From JAGPUQ01 sp041594335 (GTDB lineage Bacteria > Pseudomonadota > Gammaproteobacteria > Pseudomonadales > Porticoccaceae), in NCBI GenBank assembly GCA_041594335.1, contig JBFHML010000001.1, forward strand, positions 53,700 to 117,699: DNA of 64,000 nt. The letters run 5' to 3'. This document shows positions 1 through 8,109 of the stretch, piece after piece. The notes beneath the pieces are model-generated. The model did no database searches. It had not been told where the DNA came from and was given only the letters and a program-made list of their open reading frames with translations. How positions within the stretch are numbered: the stretch's first letter is position 1; each line of letters opens with the position of its first letter. Position numbers and translations under genes: made by a program.

Positions 1-778
1 ACCCATCCTCTACCTCAATCGGAAGACGCTCCACCTCGATCGGCAGATCATAGAGTGCGGCGCAGTCCCGCAAATCCGCAAGAACCTTATGCCGGAAGTA
101 CGCGGCGTCATCACAGACGGCAATGCCAATCACCGAACAATTGAGCCCATAGAGAGCCGCACCGGCCGTCAAGCCCGCCTGGGTTCCTCCGGATCCAGTC
201 GCATGGACGATAGCCCCCGGCCGAATACCCACTGCGGCGATATCCTTTGCGAGCTCTGCCGCACAGCCAATGTAGCCCCATACACCCGTGCCATCACTCG
301 CTCCAACGGGAATCACCCAAGGCGTCGCACCGCGCGCCAGGTAGCGTTCGCACCACGCAGCATAGAGCGCGTTCAGATGTGTGCGGTAATAGGATCGGCT
401 GTAACGAGAAATTTCTGCACCAGCGAGCAGATCCAGAAACAGGTTACCTTGCGTAGAGAGCGAGCCCCCTTCTTCACGCAAGAGCAAATGGACTCGCAAT
501 CCCAAGCGGGCGCCCAACACTGCGGTCGCGCGGCAGTGGTTGGACTGCAGGCCGCCGGCGGTGATCAGCGTATCGGCACCGGCAGCACAAGCTCGAGCCA
601 AGGTGAACTCGAGCTTGCGCACCTTGTTCCCCGTGGTGACGCAACCGGTGAGGTCGTCCCGCTTGACCCAAATTCTCGGGCCACCGAGCTCGTCGCTGAC
701 GCGGTCCAGGGGTTCGAGTGGCGTCGGCAGCCTCGCCAGTGCAAGCCGCTCGGGAAATTTCACCACCGGCGGTTGCAC
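1..778 (-). CDS. D-cysteine desulfhydrase / ACC deaminase-family PLP enzyme (C-terminus outside window)
   Basis: The frame is open from a GTG at 778 to the window edge, giving the first 259 residues. A Shine-Dalgarno GAGGG overlaps the yajC stop, 8 nt before the GTG, which is why I chose this start. The sequence has the fold-type II PLP signature of the D-cysteine desulfhydrase/1-aminocyclopropane-1-carboxylate deaminase family. TGNKVRKLEF holds the likely PLP-binding lysine (about residue 52), followed by LQSNHCRATA and a glycine-rich phosphate-binding stretch, ATGSGGTQAG. Such enzymes break D-cysteine or related beta-substituted amino acids down to pyruvate and ammonia in the cytoplasm. The exact substrate cannot be told from this part. 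It follows yajC closely and is probably cotranscribed with it. Confidence 0.85.
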   Translation of the reverse strand, partial: MQPPVVKFPERLALARLPTPLEPLDRVSDELGGPRIWVKRDDLTGCVTTGNKVRKLEFTLARACAAGADTLITAGGLQSNHCRATAVLGARLGLRVHLLLREEGGSLSTQGNLFLDLLAGAEISRYSRSYYRTHLNALYAAWCERYLARGATPWVIPVGASDGTGVWGYIGCAAELAKDIAAVGIRPGAIVHATGSGGTQAGLTAGAALYGLNCSVIGIAVCDDAAYFRHKVLADLRDCAALYDLPIEVERLPIEVEDG

Positions 779-789
779 GAAACCAGCCC

Positions 790-1119
790 TCAGATGGCCT
801 TGAGCGTTCCCTTGGGCAGAACGGCGTGGACGGCATCGCGCTGAAACTTGAGCTCTACCTTTTCTGACACTTCCAGCACTACATAGCCGCCTTCGATACG
901 GCTGATCCGGCCCAGAATCCCTGCCGTGGTGACCACCTCATCGCCCTTGCCCAGATTGGCGACCAGCTTAGCGTGTTCCTTGCGCCGCTTTTGCTGCGGT
1001 CGGATCACCATGAGATACATGAACAGGAACAGCCCGCCGAACAACAACAGGGTGAACATCGGATTGGGCTCTGCGGCCGGCGCTGTCTGAGCCCAGGCGG
1101 ACGGAATAAAAAACGACAT
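790..1119 (-). CDS. yajC: Sec translocon accessory subunit YajC
   Basis: A 109-residue inner-membrane protein. A short N-terminal stretch (SAWAQTAP) precedes one hydrophobic helix at about residues 22-40 (MFTLLLFGGLFLFMYLMVIR). Then comes the conserved basic RPQQKRRKEH motif and a small cytoplasmic domain with GDEVVTTAGILG, diagnostic of YajC. It associates with SecDF and YidC at the SecYEG protein channel. The ATG at 1119 has a good AGAGGAAAC ribosome site. In most gammaproteobacteria yajC sits between tgt and secD; here its neighbours are bcp upstream and a PLP enzyme downstream, so the usual secDF partners are not adjacent. Confidence 0.95.
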   Translation of the reverse strand: MSFFIPSAWAQTAPAAEPNPMFTLLLFGGLFLFMYLMVIRPQQKRRKEHAKLVANLGKGDEVVTTAGILGRISRIEGGYVVLEVSEKVELKFQRDAVHAVLPKGTLKAI

Positions 1120-1152
1120 GCATGTTTCCTCTGAAAGATATACCTGCCTGAT

Positions 1153-1629
1153 TCAGGCGGAATGTTCGCGCAACCAATCCAACACATCCTGGTGGTGGCT
1201 CTTCGTCTTGACTTTATCCATCACATGGCGGAGCCGTCCGTCCCGACCGATGATGAACGTGGTACGCAGAATGCCCATGAACTCGCGCCCCATGAACTTC
1301 TTCAGACCCCACGCACCATAGCGCTCAGCCACCTGGTGGTCTACGTCGGACAGCAAATCAAACTCCAGACCATCGCGATCAGCAAATCTGGCTAGCCGCG
1401 ACACCGGGTCCGGGCTGATACCCAGCACCACGGTATCCATAGCGGCAAAGGCGGCCCGATGATCACGCAGTCCGCAGGCCTGAGTCGTGCACCCCGGGGT
1501 CATCGCCTTGGGGTAGAAATACAGCACCACGGCCTTACGATCCCGAAAATCGCGCAGCGCAACCAGCTCGCCGCGCTGATTCGACAACTGGAATGCCGGT
1601 GCCAAATTGCCGATCTTGGGAAAAGCCAT
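1153..1629 (-). CDS. bcp: Thiol peroxidase, peroxiredoxin Bcp/PrxQ type
   Basis: 158 residues, the usual Bcp length. It reduces hydrogen peroxide and organic hydroperoxides with thioredoxin as electron donor. The active site TPGCTTQACGLRD carries the peroxidatic cysteine at about residue 47 and a second cysteine five residues on, the PrxQ arrangement. The flanking FYPKAMTPG and later GVWGLKKFMG-like segment (AWGLKKFMGRE) fit the thioredoxin fold. It starts 15 nt after the mdh stop, so mdh and bcp are probably one transcript. The ribosome site is weak. Confidence 0.95.
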   Translation of the reverse strand: MAFPKIGNLAPAFQLSNQRGELVALRDFRDRKAVVLYFYPKAMTPGCTTQACGLRDHRAAFAAMDTVVLGISPDPVSRLARFADRDGLEFDLLSDVDHQVAERYGAWGLKKFMGREFMGILRTTFIIGRDGRLRHVMDKVKTKSHHQDVLDWLREHSA

Positions 1630-1644
1630 GGCGCCGGTTCCAAC

Positions 1645-2625
1645 TCAGGGCAGCAAATGACGGACCGCATCGCGCTCTTCGCAGAGCTCGGTCTCTGTCT
1701 CGGTCATTTTCTGACGGGAAAAATCATTGATCTCCAATCCTTGTACGATGCGCCAATCGCCGTCCTCACAGATACAGGGAAAGGAGTAAATCAACCCTGC
1801 CTCTATGCCATAGCTGCCGTCGCTGTACACGCCCATGCTGACCCAATCATCCGCCGGGGTGCCCAGGGCCCAACTACGCATATGACTGAGCGCAGCGTTG
1901 GCCGCCGAGGCCGCGCTGGAGGCCCCGCGCGCTTTGATGACCGCGGCACCGCGTTGCTGCACCAAAGGAATCAGCTCATTCTCATACCAAGGCCGATCGA
2001 CCAATTCGAGGACCGGGCGGCCCTTGACCAGCGTATGGTGGAGATCCGGATACTGTGTCGCCGAATGATTGCCCCAGATAATCATGCCGCGCAAGTCATT
2101 CACTGTCGTATGGGTTTTTACCGCAACCTGGGTCAGCGCACGATTATGGTCGAGACGGGTCATGGCGGTGAACTGGCGAGGATCGACGTCCGGCGCATTG
2201 CGCTGCGCAATCAAGGCGTTGGTATTGGCTGGATTCCCAACCACTAGCACCTTGATCTCCCGACTGGCGTAATCGTTGATCGCCCGACCCTGAACCGAAA
2301 AGATGTTGGCATTGGCTTCGAGCAAATCCTTGCGCTCCATGCCCGGTCCGCGCGGCCTTGCGCCAACCAGCAGGGCGTAATCTGCTTCGCGGAACGCAAT
2401 TTTGGGATCGTCGGTCTGGACAATACCGGCGAGCAGCGGGAACGCACAATCCTCGAGCTCCATGGCGACGCCAGCCAGTGCAGGCAATGCTGGCGTAATC
2501 TCGAGTAACTGCAAAATCACGGGCTGGTCTGGCCCGAGCATCTCCCCTGCAGCGATGCGAAACAACAACGAGTAGCTGATCTGTCCAGCCGCTCCGGTGA
2601 CGGCAACGCGAACGGGTGCTTTCAC
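1645..2625 (-). CDS. mdh: NAD-dependent malate dehydrogenase
   Basis: 326 residues, matching the roughly 327-residue malate dehydrogenases found in beta- and some gammaproteobacteria rather than the 312-residue E. coli type. It interconverts malate and oxaloacetate in the TCA cycle. Visible motifs are the Rossmann loop TGAAGQISYSLL near the N-terminus, the substrate-loop arginines in GARPRGPGMERKDLL, the NAD-binding NPANTNALIA, and the catalytic histidine in IIWGNHSATQYPD. It starts with GTG; a GGAG lies 9 nt upstream. A perfect TATAAT -10 lies about 65 nt upstream. bcp follows closely. Confidence 0.95.
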   Translation of the reverse strand: MKAPVRVAVTGAAGQISYSLLFRIAAGEMLGPDQPVILQLLEITPALPALAGVAMELEDCAFPLLAGIVQTDDPKIAFREADYALLVGARPRGPGMERKDLLEANANIFSVQGRAINDYASREIKVLVVGNPANTNALIAQRNAPDVDPRQFTAMTRLDHNRALTQVAVKTHTTVNDLRGMIIWGNHSATQYPDLHHTLVKGRPVLELVDRPWYENELIPLVQQRGAAVIKARGASSAASAANAALSHMRSWALGTPADDWVSMGVYSDGSYGIEAGLIYSFPCICEDGDWRIVQGLEINDFSRQKMTETETELCEERDAVRHLLP

Positions 2626-2687
2626 TAAGGGTATCTCCGTAGTCGATAGTCAAATGAAAAGTACATGCAGGGGCCGAAAGGCGGTCA

Positions 2688-2693
2688 ATTATA
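2688..2693 (-). promoter_or_regulatory. -10 element of the mdh promoter
   Basis: On the minus strand the sequence is a perfect TATAAT, about 60 nt upstream of the mdh GTG. The matching -35 position is a poor match, so activator help or another start point is possible. Confidence 0.5.
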
Positions 2694-2711
2694 CGGATCG
2701 GTGTTGCGATT

Positions 2712-3338
2712 TCACCCGTCAGGCTCTGCCTGGTAGGCTCGAGCCAGCGCGGCATACAAATCGTCGGCATAGGCCTCGCTGTCCGGATTCAGGCCATCAC
2801 TGAGGGTCACCAGCCACTCATTGTCCTCTCGGCCCCGCCAGTGCTTGCGGTACGTCCCTTGCCGATAGCCCCGATCCTGGCGAAAGCGATTCAGAACATT
2901 CTTGCCCACATAGCTTCGATACAGCTCCTCGAACCCGAGATCCCCCGCGCGCAGGAGCGTGGCAAAGCCCGCCAAGTCGAATTCTCGAGCCTGCAGGGTG
3001 TTGCCGGCAAAGCGCTCCACCCAGTCGCAAAAGGTGTTGCCTCGCGCCTCATGGTCAGCGACCGGGGGGCACAATCCCACAGCGATCCGCGCGGCAGGAA
3101 CTCCACGTACGAGAAGGTCGCTAAGACCAAAATGCCAGATATCAACCAGCTCTAGGCGCACTTGCGCAACATCCGGCTCCTGGTGCTTCCACCACTTCCA
3201 GCCGTAGTGGTCGAGCAGTTCGGCGCACTCCACCCAAATCGCTCGATACCAGGGGTACTCTTGTGACCGCCAATCGGGATGGATCTGCGTATTGATTTCG
3301 TCCTGCAAGGCCAACATGGCCCGAATAGGTGCTTCCAT
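2712..3338 (-). CDS. dUTP diphosphatase, dimeric all-alpha (type 2) family
   Basis: 208 residues. It matches the dUTPase_2 family of all-alpha NTP pyrophosphatases related to MazG and phage/kinetoplastid dUTPases, not the trimeric Dut fold. The metal-binding signature appears as ECAELLDH, then KWWK, then ELVDIWHFGLSD: the paired ExxE and ExxD helices that hold magnesium. The reaction is dUTP to dUMP plus pyrophosphate, keeping uracil out of DNA. The open frame extends further upstream into tatD, but the ATG at 3338 begins the conserved part (MEAPIRAML) and leaves 11 nt after the tatD stop. The C-terminal half carries YVGKNVLNRFRQDRGYRQGTY-like residues typical of the family. It is probably cotranscribed with tatD. 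Confidence 0.85.
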   Translation of the reverse strand: MEAPIRAMLALQDEINTQIHPDWRSQEYPWYRAIWVECAELLDHYGWKWWKHQEPDVAQVRLELVDIWHFGLSDLLVRGVPAARIAVGLCPPVADHEARGNTFCDWVERFAGNTLQAREFDLAGFATLLRAGDLGFEELYRSYVGKNVLNRFRQDRGYRQGTYRKHWRGREDNEWLVTLSDGLNPDSEAYADDLYAALARAYQAEPDG

Positions 3339-3349
3339 GACCGGGCCTT

Positions 3350-4144
3350 TCACTGCCGCCGCCAGGCCAGCTCGACCCCGAAGAGCCTTGAGAAATTGGC
3401 GGCCATCTGCTCGTGAAAGGCCGCTTCGGAGATCCCGCGCAAGGCCGCCACACAACGCGCCACCTCGGCGACGTAGTGGGGTCGGTTGGTCTTGCCACGA
3501 TAGGGCACCGGAGCCAACCAAGGCGCGTCCGTTTCCACCAGCAGACGCTCAATCGGCACGCGCGCGGCAACCCCACGCAGCGCTTCGGCATTGCGGAAGG
3601 TGACAATTCCGGAAAAGGAGATATAAAAACCGAGTTCGATCCCGGCCTCGGCCATCTCCCAGTCCTCGGTAAAACAATGCAGCACGCCGCCGACCTCAGG
3701 ATCGACCTCCTGGCTGAGCAGCGCCAAAGTCTCGGCACGGGCGTCTCGGGTATGTACCACCAAGGGCTTGCGCAGACGCTTGGCCACTCGGGCGTGGATG
3801 CGGAAGCTCTCACGCTGCCAATCTAGATTGGCGCGGTCATAGTGGCAGTCGATCCCAGTCTCACCGATCGCCACGACGCCGGCATTGGCGCCCAGCTCCA
3901 AGAGCAATGCCTCATCGGGCAGAGCCACCGGGCGCTCCTGCAGCGGATGAACACCGACACTGGCGTAAATATCCGGATGCGCCTGCGCCAGCTGCACCAT
4001 GTGCCGAGACGATTCCATATCGATGCCTACCGCAAGCAACGCACCCAAGCCCGCGGTGCGCGCTTCACAGAGCAGAGCGTCCAAAGAACCATGATAGGCA
4101 GTGAGGTCCAGCCGGTCCGGATGGCAGTGAGAGTCGATCAGCAT
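3350..4144 (-). CDS. TatD-family metal-dependent deoxyribonuclease
   Basis: 264 residues, the normal TatD size. These TIM-barrel hydrolases remove nucleotides from DNA 3' ends and are linked to oxidative-damage repair. Metal ligands are visible as DSHCHPD (HxH) at residues 4-10, GETGIDCHYD, VVHTRDA, HCFTED and ETDAPWLAP. In Pseudomonas a TatD gene (PA2959) sits at the end of the holB-pilZ group, as here. It begins 8 nt after the pilZ stop. Confidence 0.93.
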   Translation of the reverse strand: MLIDSHCHPDRLDLTAYHGSLDALLCEARTAGLGALLAVGIDMESSRHMVQLAQAHPDIYASVGVHPLQERPVALPDEALLLELGANAGVVAIGETGIDCHYDRANLDWQRESFRIHARVAKRLRKPLVVHTRDARAETLALLSQEVDPEVGGVLHCFTEDWEMAEAGIELGFYISFSGIVTFRNAEALRGVAARVPIERLLVETDAPWLAPVPYRGKTNRPHYVAEVARCVAALRGISEAAFHEQMAANFSRLFGVELAWRRQ

Positions 4145-4152
4145 GATCCCGA

Positions 4153-4503
4153 TCAGAGGGTGTGGGTGAAACGATCAGCGTTGGCAACGCCGGCGATGTG
4201 ATTTTCCAACTTGGCTACGACCTCAGCATAATCAGCGCCGAGCTGGATCCCGATTCCCTGCGGCCTTGTGCCACTCCCGACGGGATTAATCCAAACGATT
4301 TCGCCGGTAACCGGAATTTTCTCTGGCTCATCGGCCAGATCGAGCAGCACGAATACCTGGTCGCCGAGGCTGTATTCTTTGTGCGTACGAATAAACAGGC
4401 CACCATTTTCGATAAATGGCATGAAACTGGCGTAAATATCGCTGGTGTCCTTGAGGGTGAGGTTGAGGATCCCATTGCGCAAGTTGCCGCCGGAGGTTCG
4501 CAT
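4153..4503 (-). CDS. pilZ: Type IV pilus assembly protein PilZ
   Basis: 116 residues that follow the Pseudomonas PilZ pattern closely: GILNLTLKD, MPFIENGGLFI, LGDQVFVLL, DEPEKIPVTG, VWINP and a C-terminal FTHTL. PilZ proper acts in type IV pilus biogenesis by contacting FimX and the PilB ATPase. Unlike most PilZ-domain proteins it lacks the RxxxR and D/NxSxxG residues needed for cyclic-di-GMP binding, and they are absent here too. The ATG at 4503 is preferred over one 13 codons upstream because GGAG lies 2 nt before it and homologues begin here. The gene sits between holB and tatD, its classical place. Confidence 0.93.
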   Translation of the reverse strand: MRTSGGNLRNGILNLTLKDTSDIYASFMPFIENGGLFIRTHKEYSLGDQVFVLLDLADEPEKIPVTGEIVWINPVGSGTRPQGIGIQLGADYAEVVAKLENHIAGVANADRFTHTL

Positions 4504-4593
4504 GGCTCCATTCTCGCTCGTTGATCGTCGAATCAAGATCACTGCCGCCGGGTCGTCAGCGGCGCCGGCCAGCCTAGCACAGCGGAACAGGAG

Positions 4594-5538
4594 TCAGCCA
4601 CTGCCCGCCGCGGCCGGGCGCCAGGCCGACCACAACCGATCCCAAACCAACTCGGGGCTGAGATTGGCGTTGGCCGCTCGTTCCCGGTGCGCGCGGACCA
4701 ACTCGTCAAAACAACGAAACACCCCCTGCGGCAAACGGCCATCAGTCGCAATGTGCGCGCGCAAGCGCTCACGCAGCAGCACGGCAAACCCCTGGCTGAC
4801 CACATCCCAATCCAGCGCCGCTGCCTCCGGAGCGGCATCCGCCGGCCCCATGCTTCCGGACGCGACAGCTTCTGCCAGCTGACGCAACTGAGCAACTTGC
4901 GCCGCCTGGCTCCCATCGGCCAGTGCGATCGCACCCAAGGGACGGCCACCGGCGTCGCGCAGCAAGCTTTCGATATCTTCCGCATCCGGTAGCTGCTCGC
5001 GCAACCACGCCAACGCCGTCTGCAGATCCGGCTCCGGAAACCGCAGCATCCGACAGCGGCTGCGGATGGTCGCGGGCAGCAAGGCGGGCTGATGGGAAAC
5101 GAGTAGTAATAAGGTTTGCTCGCCGGGCTCCTCTAGGGTTTTCAACAGCGCATTGGCCGCATTGTGATTGAGTGCCTCGGCGGGCTCGATCAAGATCACC
5201 CGCCAGCCCCGTTGATGCGGCCGGGCAGCGCAAAACTCGCGCAGCGCGCGCACGGCTTCAATGAGAATCGCCCGGCTCGGTTCCTGCGGTCGTATCGCCA
5301 CCAGATTCGGATGACTACCCGCGGCAATCAACTGGCAGTGCCTGCAGGTGCCACAGGGCTGGACGTCGACTGCTGCGCATAGCTGCAGCTGCGCAAACCG
5401 ACCGGCGAAGGCCCCCTTCCCCGTCCCCGATGGGCCGGCCAGCAACAACGCGTGGGGCAGGCGGTCGGCGGCGGCCAATTCCACAAGCCCCAGCCATTGC
5501 GTACGCTGCCAAGGCAGCGGAATGTGCTCAGGTCGCAT
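4594..5538 (-). CDS. holB: DNA polymerase III delta' subunit
   Basis: 314 residues. HolB is a fixed arm of the clamp loader that puts the beta sliding clamp on primed DNA. An AAA+ domain opens the protein with a P-loop-like GPSGTGKGA, and a four-cysteine zinc module follows (C-x8-C-x2-C-x2-C in the CAAVDVQPCGTCRHC region). Conserved NANNALLKTLEEPGEQT-like residues and SRC (sensor) appear as NALLKTLEEP and IRSRC. Its start overlaps the last 11 nt of tmk, so the two genes are translationally coupled. Confidence 0.93.
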   Translation of the reverse strand: MRPEHIPLPWQRTQWLGLVELAAADRLPHALLLAGPSGTGKGAFAGRFAQLQLCAAVDVQPCGTCRHCQLIAAGSHPNLVAIRPQEPSRAILIEAVRALREFCAARPHQRGWRVILIEPAEALNHNAANALLKTLEEPGEQTLLLLVSHQPALLPATIRSRCRMLRFPEPDLQTALAWLREQLPDAEDIESLLRDAGGRPLGAIALADGSQAAQVAQLRQLAEAVASGSMGPADAAPEAAALDWDVVSQGFAVLLRERLRAHIATDGRLPQGVFRCFDELVRAHRERAANANLSPELVWDRLWSAWRPAAAGSG

Positions 5539-6157
5539 CGGCCGCCACCAGCGCGCCGACCCGATCCAGTATTGCCGCCGCTACCTGCTCTGGCGAGACG
5601 CTGGCATCGATTAGCTTGCAGCGCTCGGGCTCCGCTGCTGCCCGCTGCCGATAGCCGGCTCGGACACGGGTAAAGAAAGCCTGCTGCTCTCGCTCGAAGC
5701 GATCCAGGGTTCGCCCCTGAATCCTAGCCAGACCAATTTCCGGCGCCAAATCGAGCACCAACGTGAGATCGGGACGCAGCCCCCCTTGCACCAGCTGTTC
5801 CAACGTCGCGACCGGAGCATCCCCGAGTCGCCGCCCGCTACCCTGATACGCATAGCTCGCGTCGGTAAAACGGTCACAGATGACCCAGGTGCCAGCGGCA
5901 AGCGCGGGCCGGATCACCTGGTGAACATGCTGTGCCCGCGCCGCGAAGATCAGCAGTAACTCCGCAATAGGGTCGACATCCCGGGTAGCCGAGTCGAGTA
6001 GCAGTCGCCGTATCGCCTCGCCGAGCTCAGTGCCGCCTGGCTCACGGGTAAGCACATAAGAGATACCGCGCCCGGCCAAGAAATCAGCGATCGACGTCAG
6101 GCTGGTGCTCTTGCCAACGCCTTCACCGCCTTCGAGGGTAATAAATCTCGCTGTCAT
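5528..6157 (-). CDS. tmk: Thymidylate kinase
   Basis: 209 residues. It phosphorylates dTMP to dTDP. The P-loop EGGEGVGKST is at residues 8-17, the conserved TREPGGTELGEAIRRLLL segment follows, and the DR(F/Y) motif is in CDRFTDASYAYQGSGR. The LID region near RTLDRFEREQQAFF is typical. It starts by an ATGA overlap with the mltG stop. Confidence 0.96.
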   Translation of the reverse strand: MTARFITLEGGEGVGKSTSLTSIADFLAGRGISYVLTREPGGTELGEAIRRLLLDSATRDVDPIAELLLIFAARAQHVHQVIRPALAAGTWVICDRFTDASYAYQGSGRRLGDAPVATLEQLVQGGLRPDLTLVLDLAPEIGLARIQGRTLDRFEREQQAFFTRVRAGYRQRAAAEPERCKLIDASVSPEQVAAAILDRVGALVAADAT

Positions 6158-7191
6158 TGGGCCTGCGCCTCCGGCCGCGGCGCGGAACGATAATCCTCGC
6201 GCCGCTGTAACTGATAACGTTGCACAGCGCGTTGATGCTCTTCCAGGGTGGCGCTGAACTCGTGACTACCATCTCCGCGGGCCACAAAGTACAGGGCCTT
6301 TCCGTCCGCCGGCGCCAGTGCCGCGCGCAATGCCTCATCCCCGGGATTGGCGATTGGTGTCGGCGGTAAGCCCGCTATGGAATAGGTATTGTAGGCAGTC
6401 GGCTCGCGCAAATGCGCCCGGGTAAGGTTGCCGCGATAACGAGAGCCGAGCCCATAGATCACCGTCGGGTCCGTCTGGAGACGCATCCCCAGATCGAGCC
6501 GGCGTACAAAAACCCCAGCAATTTCCGACCGCTCGGCCGGAACCCCCGTCTCCTTTTCCACCAAAGACGCCAGAATCAGCGCCTCATAGGGCGTACGATA
6601 GGGCAAGCCCGCAGGCCGTTCTGCCCACAGGGTAGCCAACAAATCCGCCTGCCGCCGGTGCGCCCGCGCCAGAATATCCCGATCGAGATCCCCTGCGACA
6701 AAAAAATAGGTGTTGGGAGAAAACCAACCCTCCGGGTTTTGCTGCGCGATCCCCAAGTTCGTCGCCAACGCCTCGGTACTCCAGTGCGCGGTGCGTTGGC
6801 GCAGCTTGGGGCGCTCTCCCAACGCCGCTCGCCACTGCGCTAGCGTCCAACCCTCCGGAAACGTAATGCTGTAGCGAATGACATCACCCCGTTCGAGGCG
6901 GGCCAGCAGCGTCAGCAAAGACTGTCCGGCCAACAGGCGATATTCCCCGGCGTGAATCTTGGAACGGCCGGTGAGGCGAGCATACAGACGCAGCGGCAGG
7001 CGGTGACGGATATAACCGCGGCTCTGCAGGGTGGCGGCCACCCCGGACAAGGTCGCTCCCGATTCGACTGTCAAAATTTCGTCGCCCGCCATCTGAGGCA
7101 GTGGGGCGTGCAGCTGCAGGTAGCCCCAAGCCACTGCCGCAGCCAGCGTCAGGGCCATCACCGCAAGAACTATCCTTAATCGGCGAAACAT
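6154..7191 (-). CDS. mltG: Endolytic murein transglycosylase MltG (YceG-like)
   Basis: 345 residues from the ATG at 7191; a GTG two codons earlier is an alternative. One N-terminal membrane anchor (LRIVLAVMALTLAAAVAWGY) is followed by a LysM-like region and the YceG catalytic domain, with the conserved glutamate in ASLVEKETGVPAERSEIAG. Further motifs are RLQTDPTVIYG and YNTY...GLPPTPIANPG. MltG cleaves nascent glycan strands at the inner membrane and is thought to end their elongation. Its 5' end overlaps pabC, and tmk follows by ATGA overlap, so this is one transcript. Confidence 0.94.
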   Translation of the reverse strand: MFRRLRIVLAVMALTLAAAVAWGYLQLHAPLPQMAGDEILTVESGATLSGVAATLQSRGYIRHRLPLRLYARLTGRSKIHAGEYRLLAGQSLLTLLARLERGDVIRYSITFPEGWTLAQWRAALGERPKLRQRTAHWSTEALATNLGIAQQNPEGWFSPNTYFFVAGDLDRDILARAHRRQADLLATLWAERPAGLPYRTPYEALILASLVEKETGVPAERSEIAGVFVRRLDLGMRLQTDPTVIYGLGSRYRGNLTRAHLREPTAYNTYSIAGLPPTPIANPGDEALRAALAPADGKALYFVARGDGSHEFSATLEEHQRAVQRYQLQRREDYRSAPRPEAQAQ

Positions 7192-7994
7192 GGCCACAAT
7201 TGGTGTAATGCAGCGGACACGGGCGCGACCGCAGCGACGTCGAGTGCAGGGTTCCAGGGTTCAATCGACGCAATCGGCTCGACTCCGCGGACTGCATTGC
7301 AGGCAAAGGCGGCTTGCACCTGCGACAACGCAAAAAGCGAAACCTCGGTTTCGAGCACGGCTTCGCCGAGTGCGGGAAACACGGTGTCCAGCAATAGTTC
7401 ACGCATGACACCGCGCACGCCGGCATCCGATAGTATGGGCGTGTGCCAGCCGGTGGCAGTTTTGAAAAAAACATTTCCCGACAGCATCTCGATTACCCGA
7501 TTACTACTGTCCAGCAGCAGACCCTCACACTCGGGCGCCAGCTCTTTGGCCGCGAGAACCTGATCAAGCCGATTGAGGTGTTTGAGTCCGGCTAGCGCTG
7601 GGGTATGCGGCAAACGATGGGTGCAGACCTGTACCTGCAGCGGCAACCGAGGCATTGGCGGTGGACGGAAACCAAGAATTCGCGTGGACCGCGCATCGGC
7701 GAGCGGCCGATACCCAAAACCCGCCGCTCCGGCGGTCACGATGAGCTTTGCCACGCCGTCATCTGGCCACAGCCGCAACGCCTGCAGCAGCTCCCGCTCC
7801 AGCAGCGCCTCATCCAGCGGGATTCCCAGCAACCGCGCGCCGCGCACCAGCCGCGCGCGGTGCCGAGGCCAGAGCGGAATCTCACCCCGATCCACACGCA
7901 TGGTCTCAAACAGTCCATGCCCGTAATGCAGACCGCGGTCGCCGGCACCGATGCTGTCGGCAATCGCGCCATCAATCAGCCAGATGCCGCTCAA
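7176..7994 (-). CDS. pabC: Aminodeoxychorismate lyase
   Basis: 272 residues, fold-type IV PLP enzyme. It splits 4-amino-4-deoxychorismate into p-aminobenzoate and pyruvate for folate synthesis. Diagnostic segments are GDRGLHYGHGLFETMRV near the N-terminus, GLKHLNRLDQVLA with the PLP lysine, and NVFFKTATGWHTP...GVRGVMRELLL. The start is TTG with a GAGG 7 nt upstream. In Pseudomonas and E. coli fabF lies between acpP and pabC; here only 115 nt separate them. Confidence 0.93.
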   Translation of the reverse strand: MSGIWLIDGAIADSIGAGDRGLHYGHGLFETMRVDRGEIPLWPRHRARLVRGARLLGIPLDEALLERELLQALRLWPDDGVAKLIVTAGAAGFGYRPLADARSTRILGFRPPPMPRLPLQVQVCTHRLPHTPALAGLKHLNRLDQVLAAKELAPECEGLLLDSSNRVIEMLSGNVFFKTATGWHTPILSDAGVRGVMRELLLDTVFPALGEAVLETEVSLFALSQVQAAFACNAVRGVEPIASIEPWNPALDVAAVAPVSAALHQLWPCFAD

Positions 7995-8109
7995 GCCGGA
8001 GCCTCGAAGCCTACGACAATGGACGAAGAAAGGAGAGAACTATCCACTCGGAGAGGATAGAGGGGATACCGCCGGTCCGCGCCGGCGGCCCAAAACAAGC
8101 TGGGCGCAA
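7995..8109 (-). other. acpP-pabC junction with two hairpins and no fabF
   Basis: On the minus strand, acpP is followed by a 7-bp perfect stem (CCGCCGG/CCGGCGG, 8069-8088, 6-nt loop). A second 6-bp stem (CTATCC/GGATAG, 8040-8060) precedes a pyrimidine-rich run. Neither has a proper uridine tract, so they may trim or attenuate the abundant acpP message rather than end it. No trace of fabF coding sequence is visible. Confidence 0.5.

Noticed and set aside
1459..2247. Plus-strand open frame of 262 codons over bcp/mdh
   Set aside because: It is antisense to mdh and bcp, whose motifs are unmistakable; its translation has no domain-like pattern and reflects GC-rich third positions.
8040..8088. Rho-independent terminator after acpP
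   Set aside because: Two hairpins exist but neither is followed by a uridine run; described only as hairpins.
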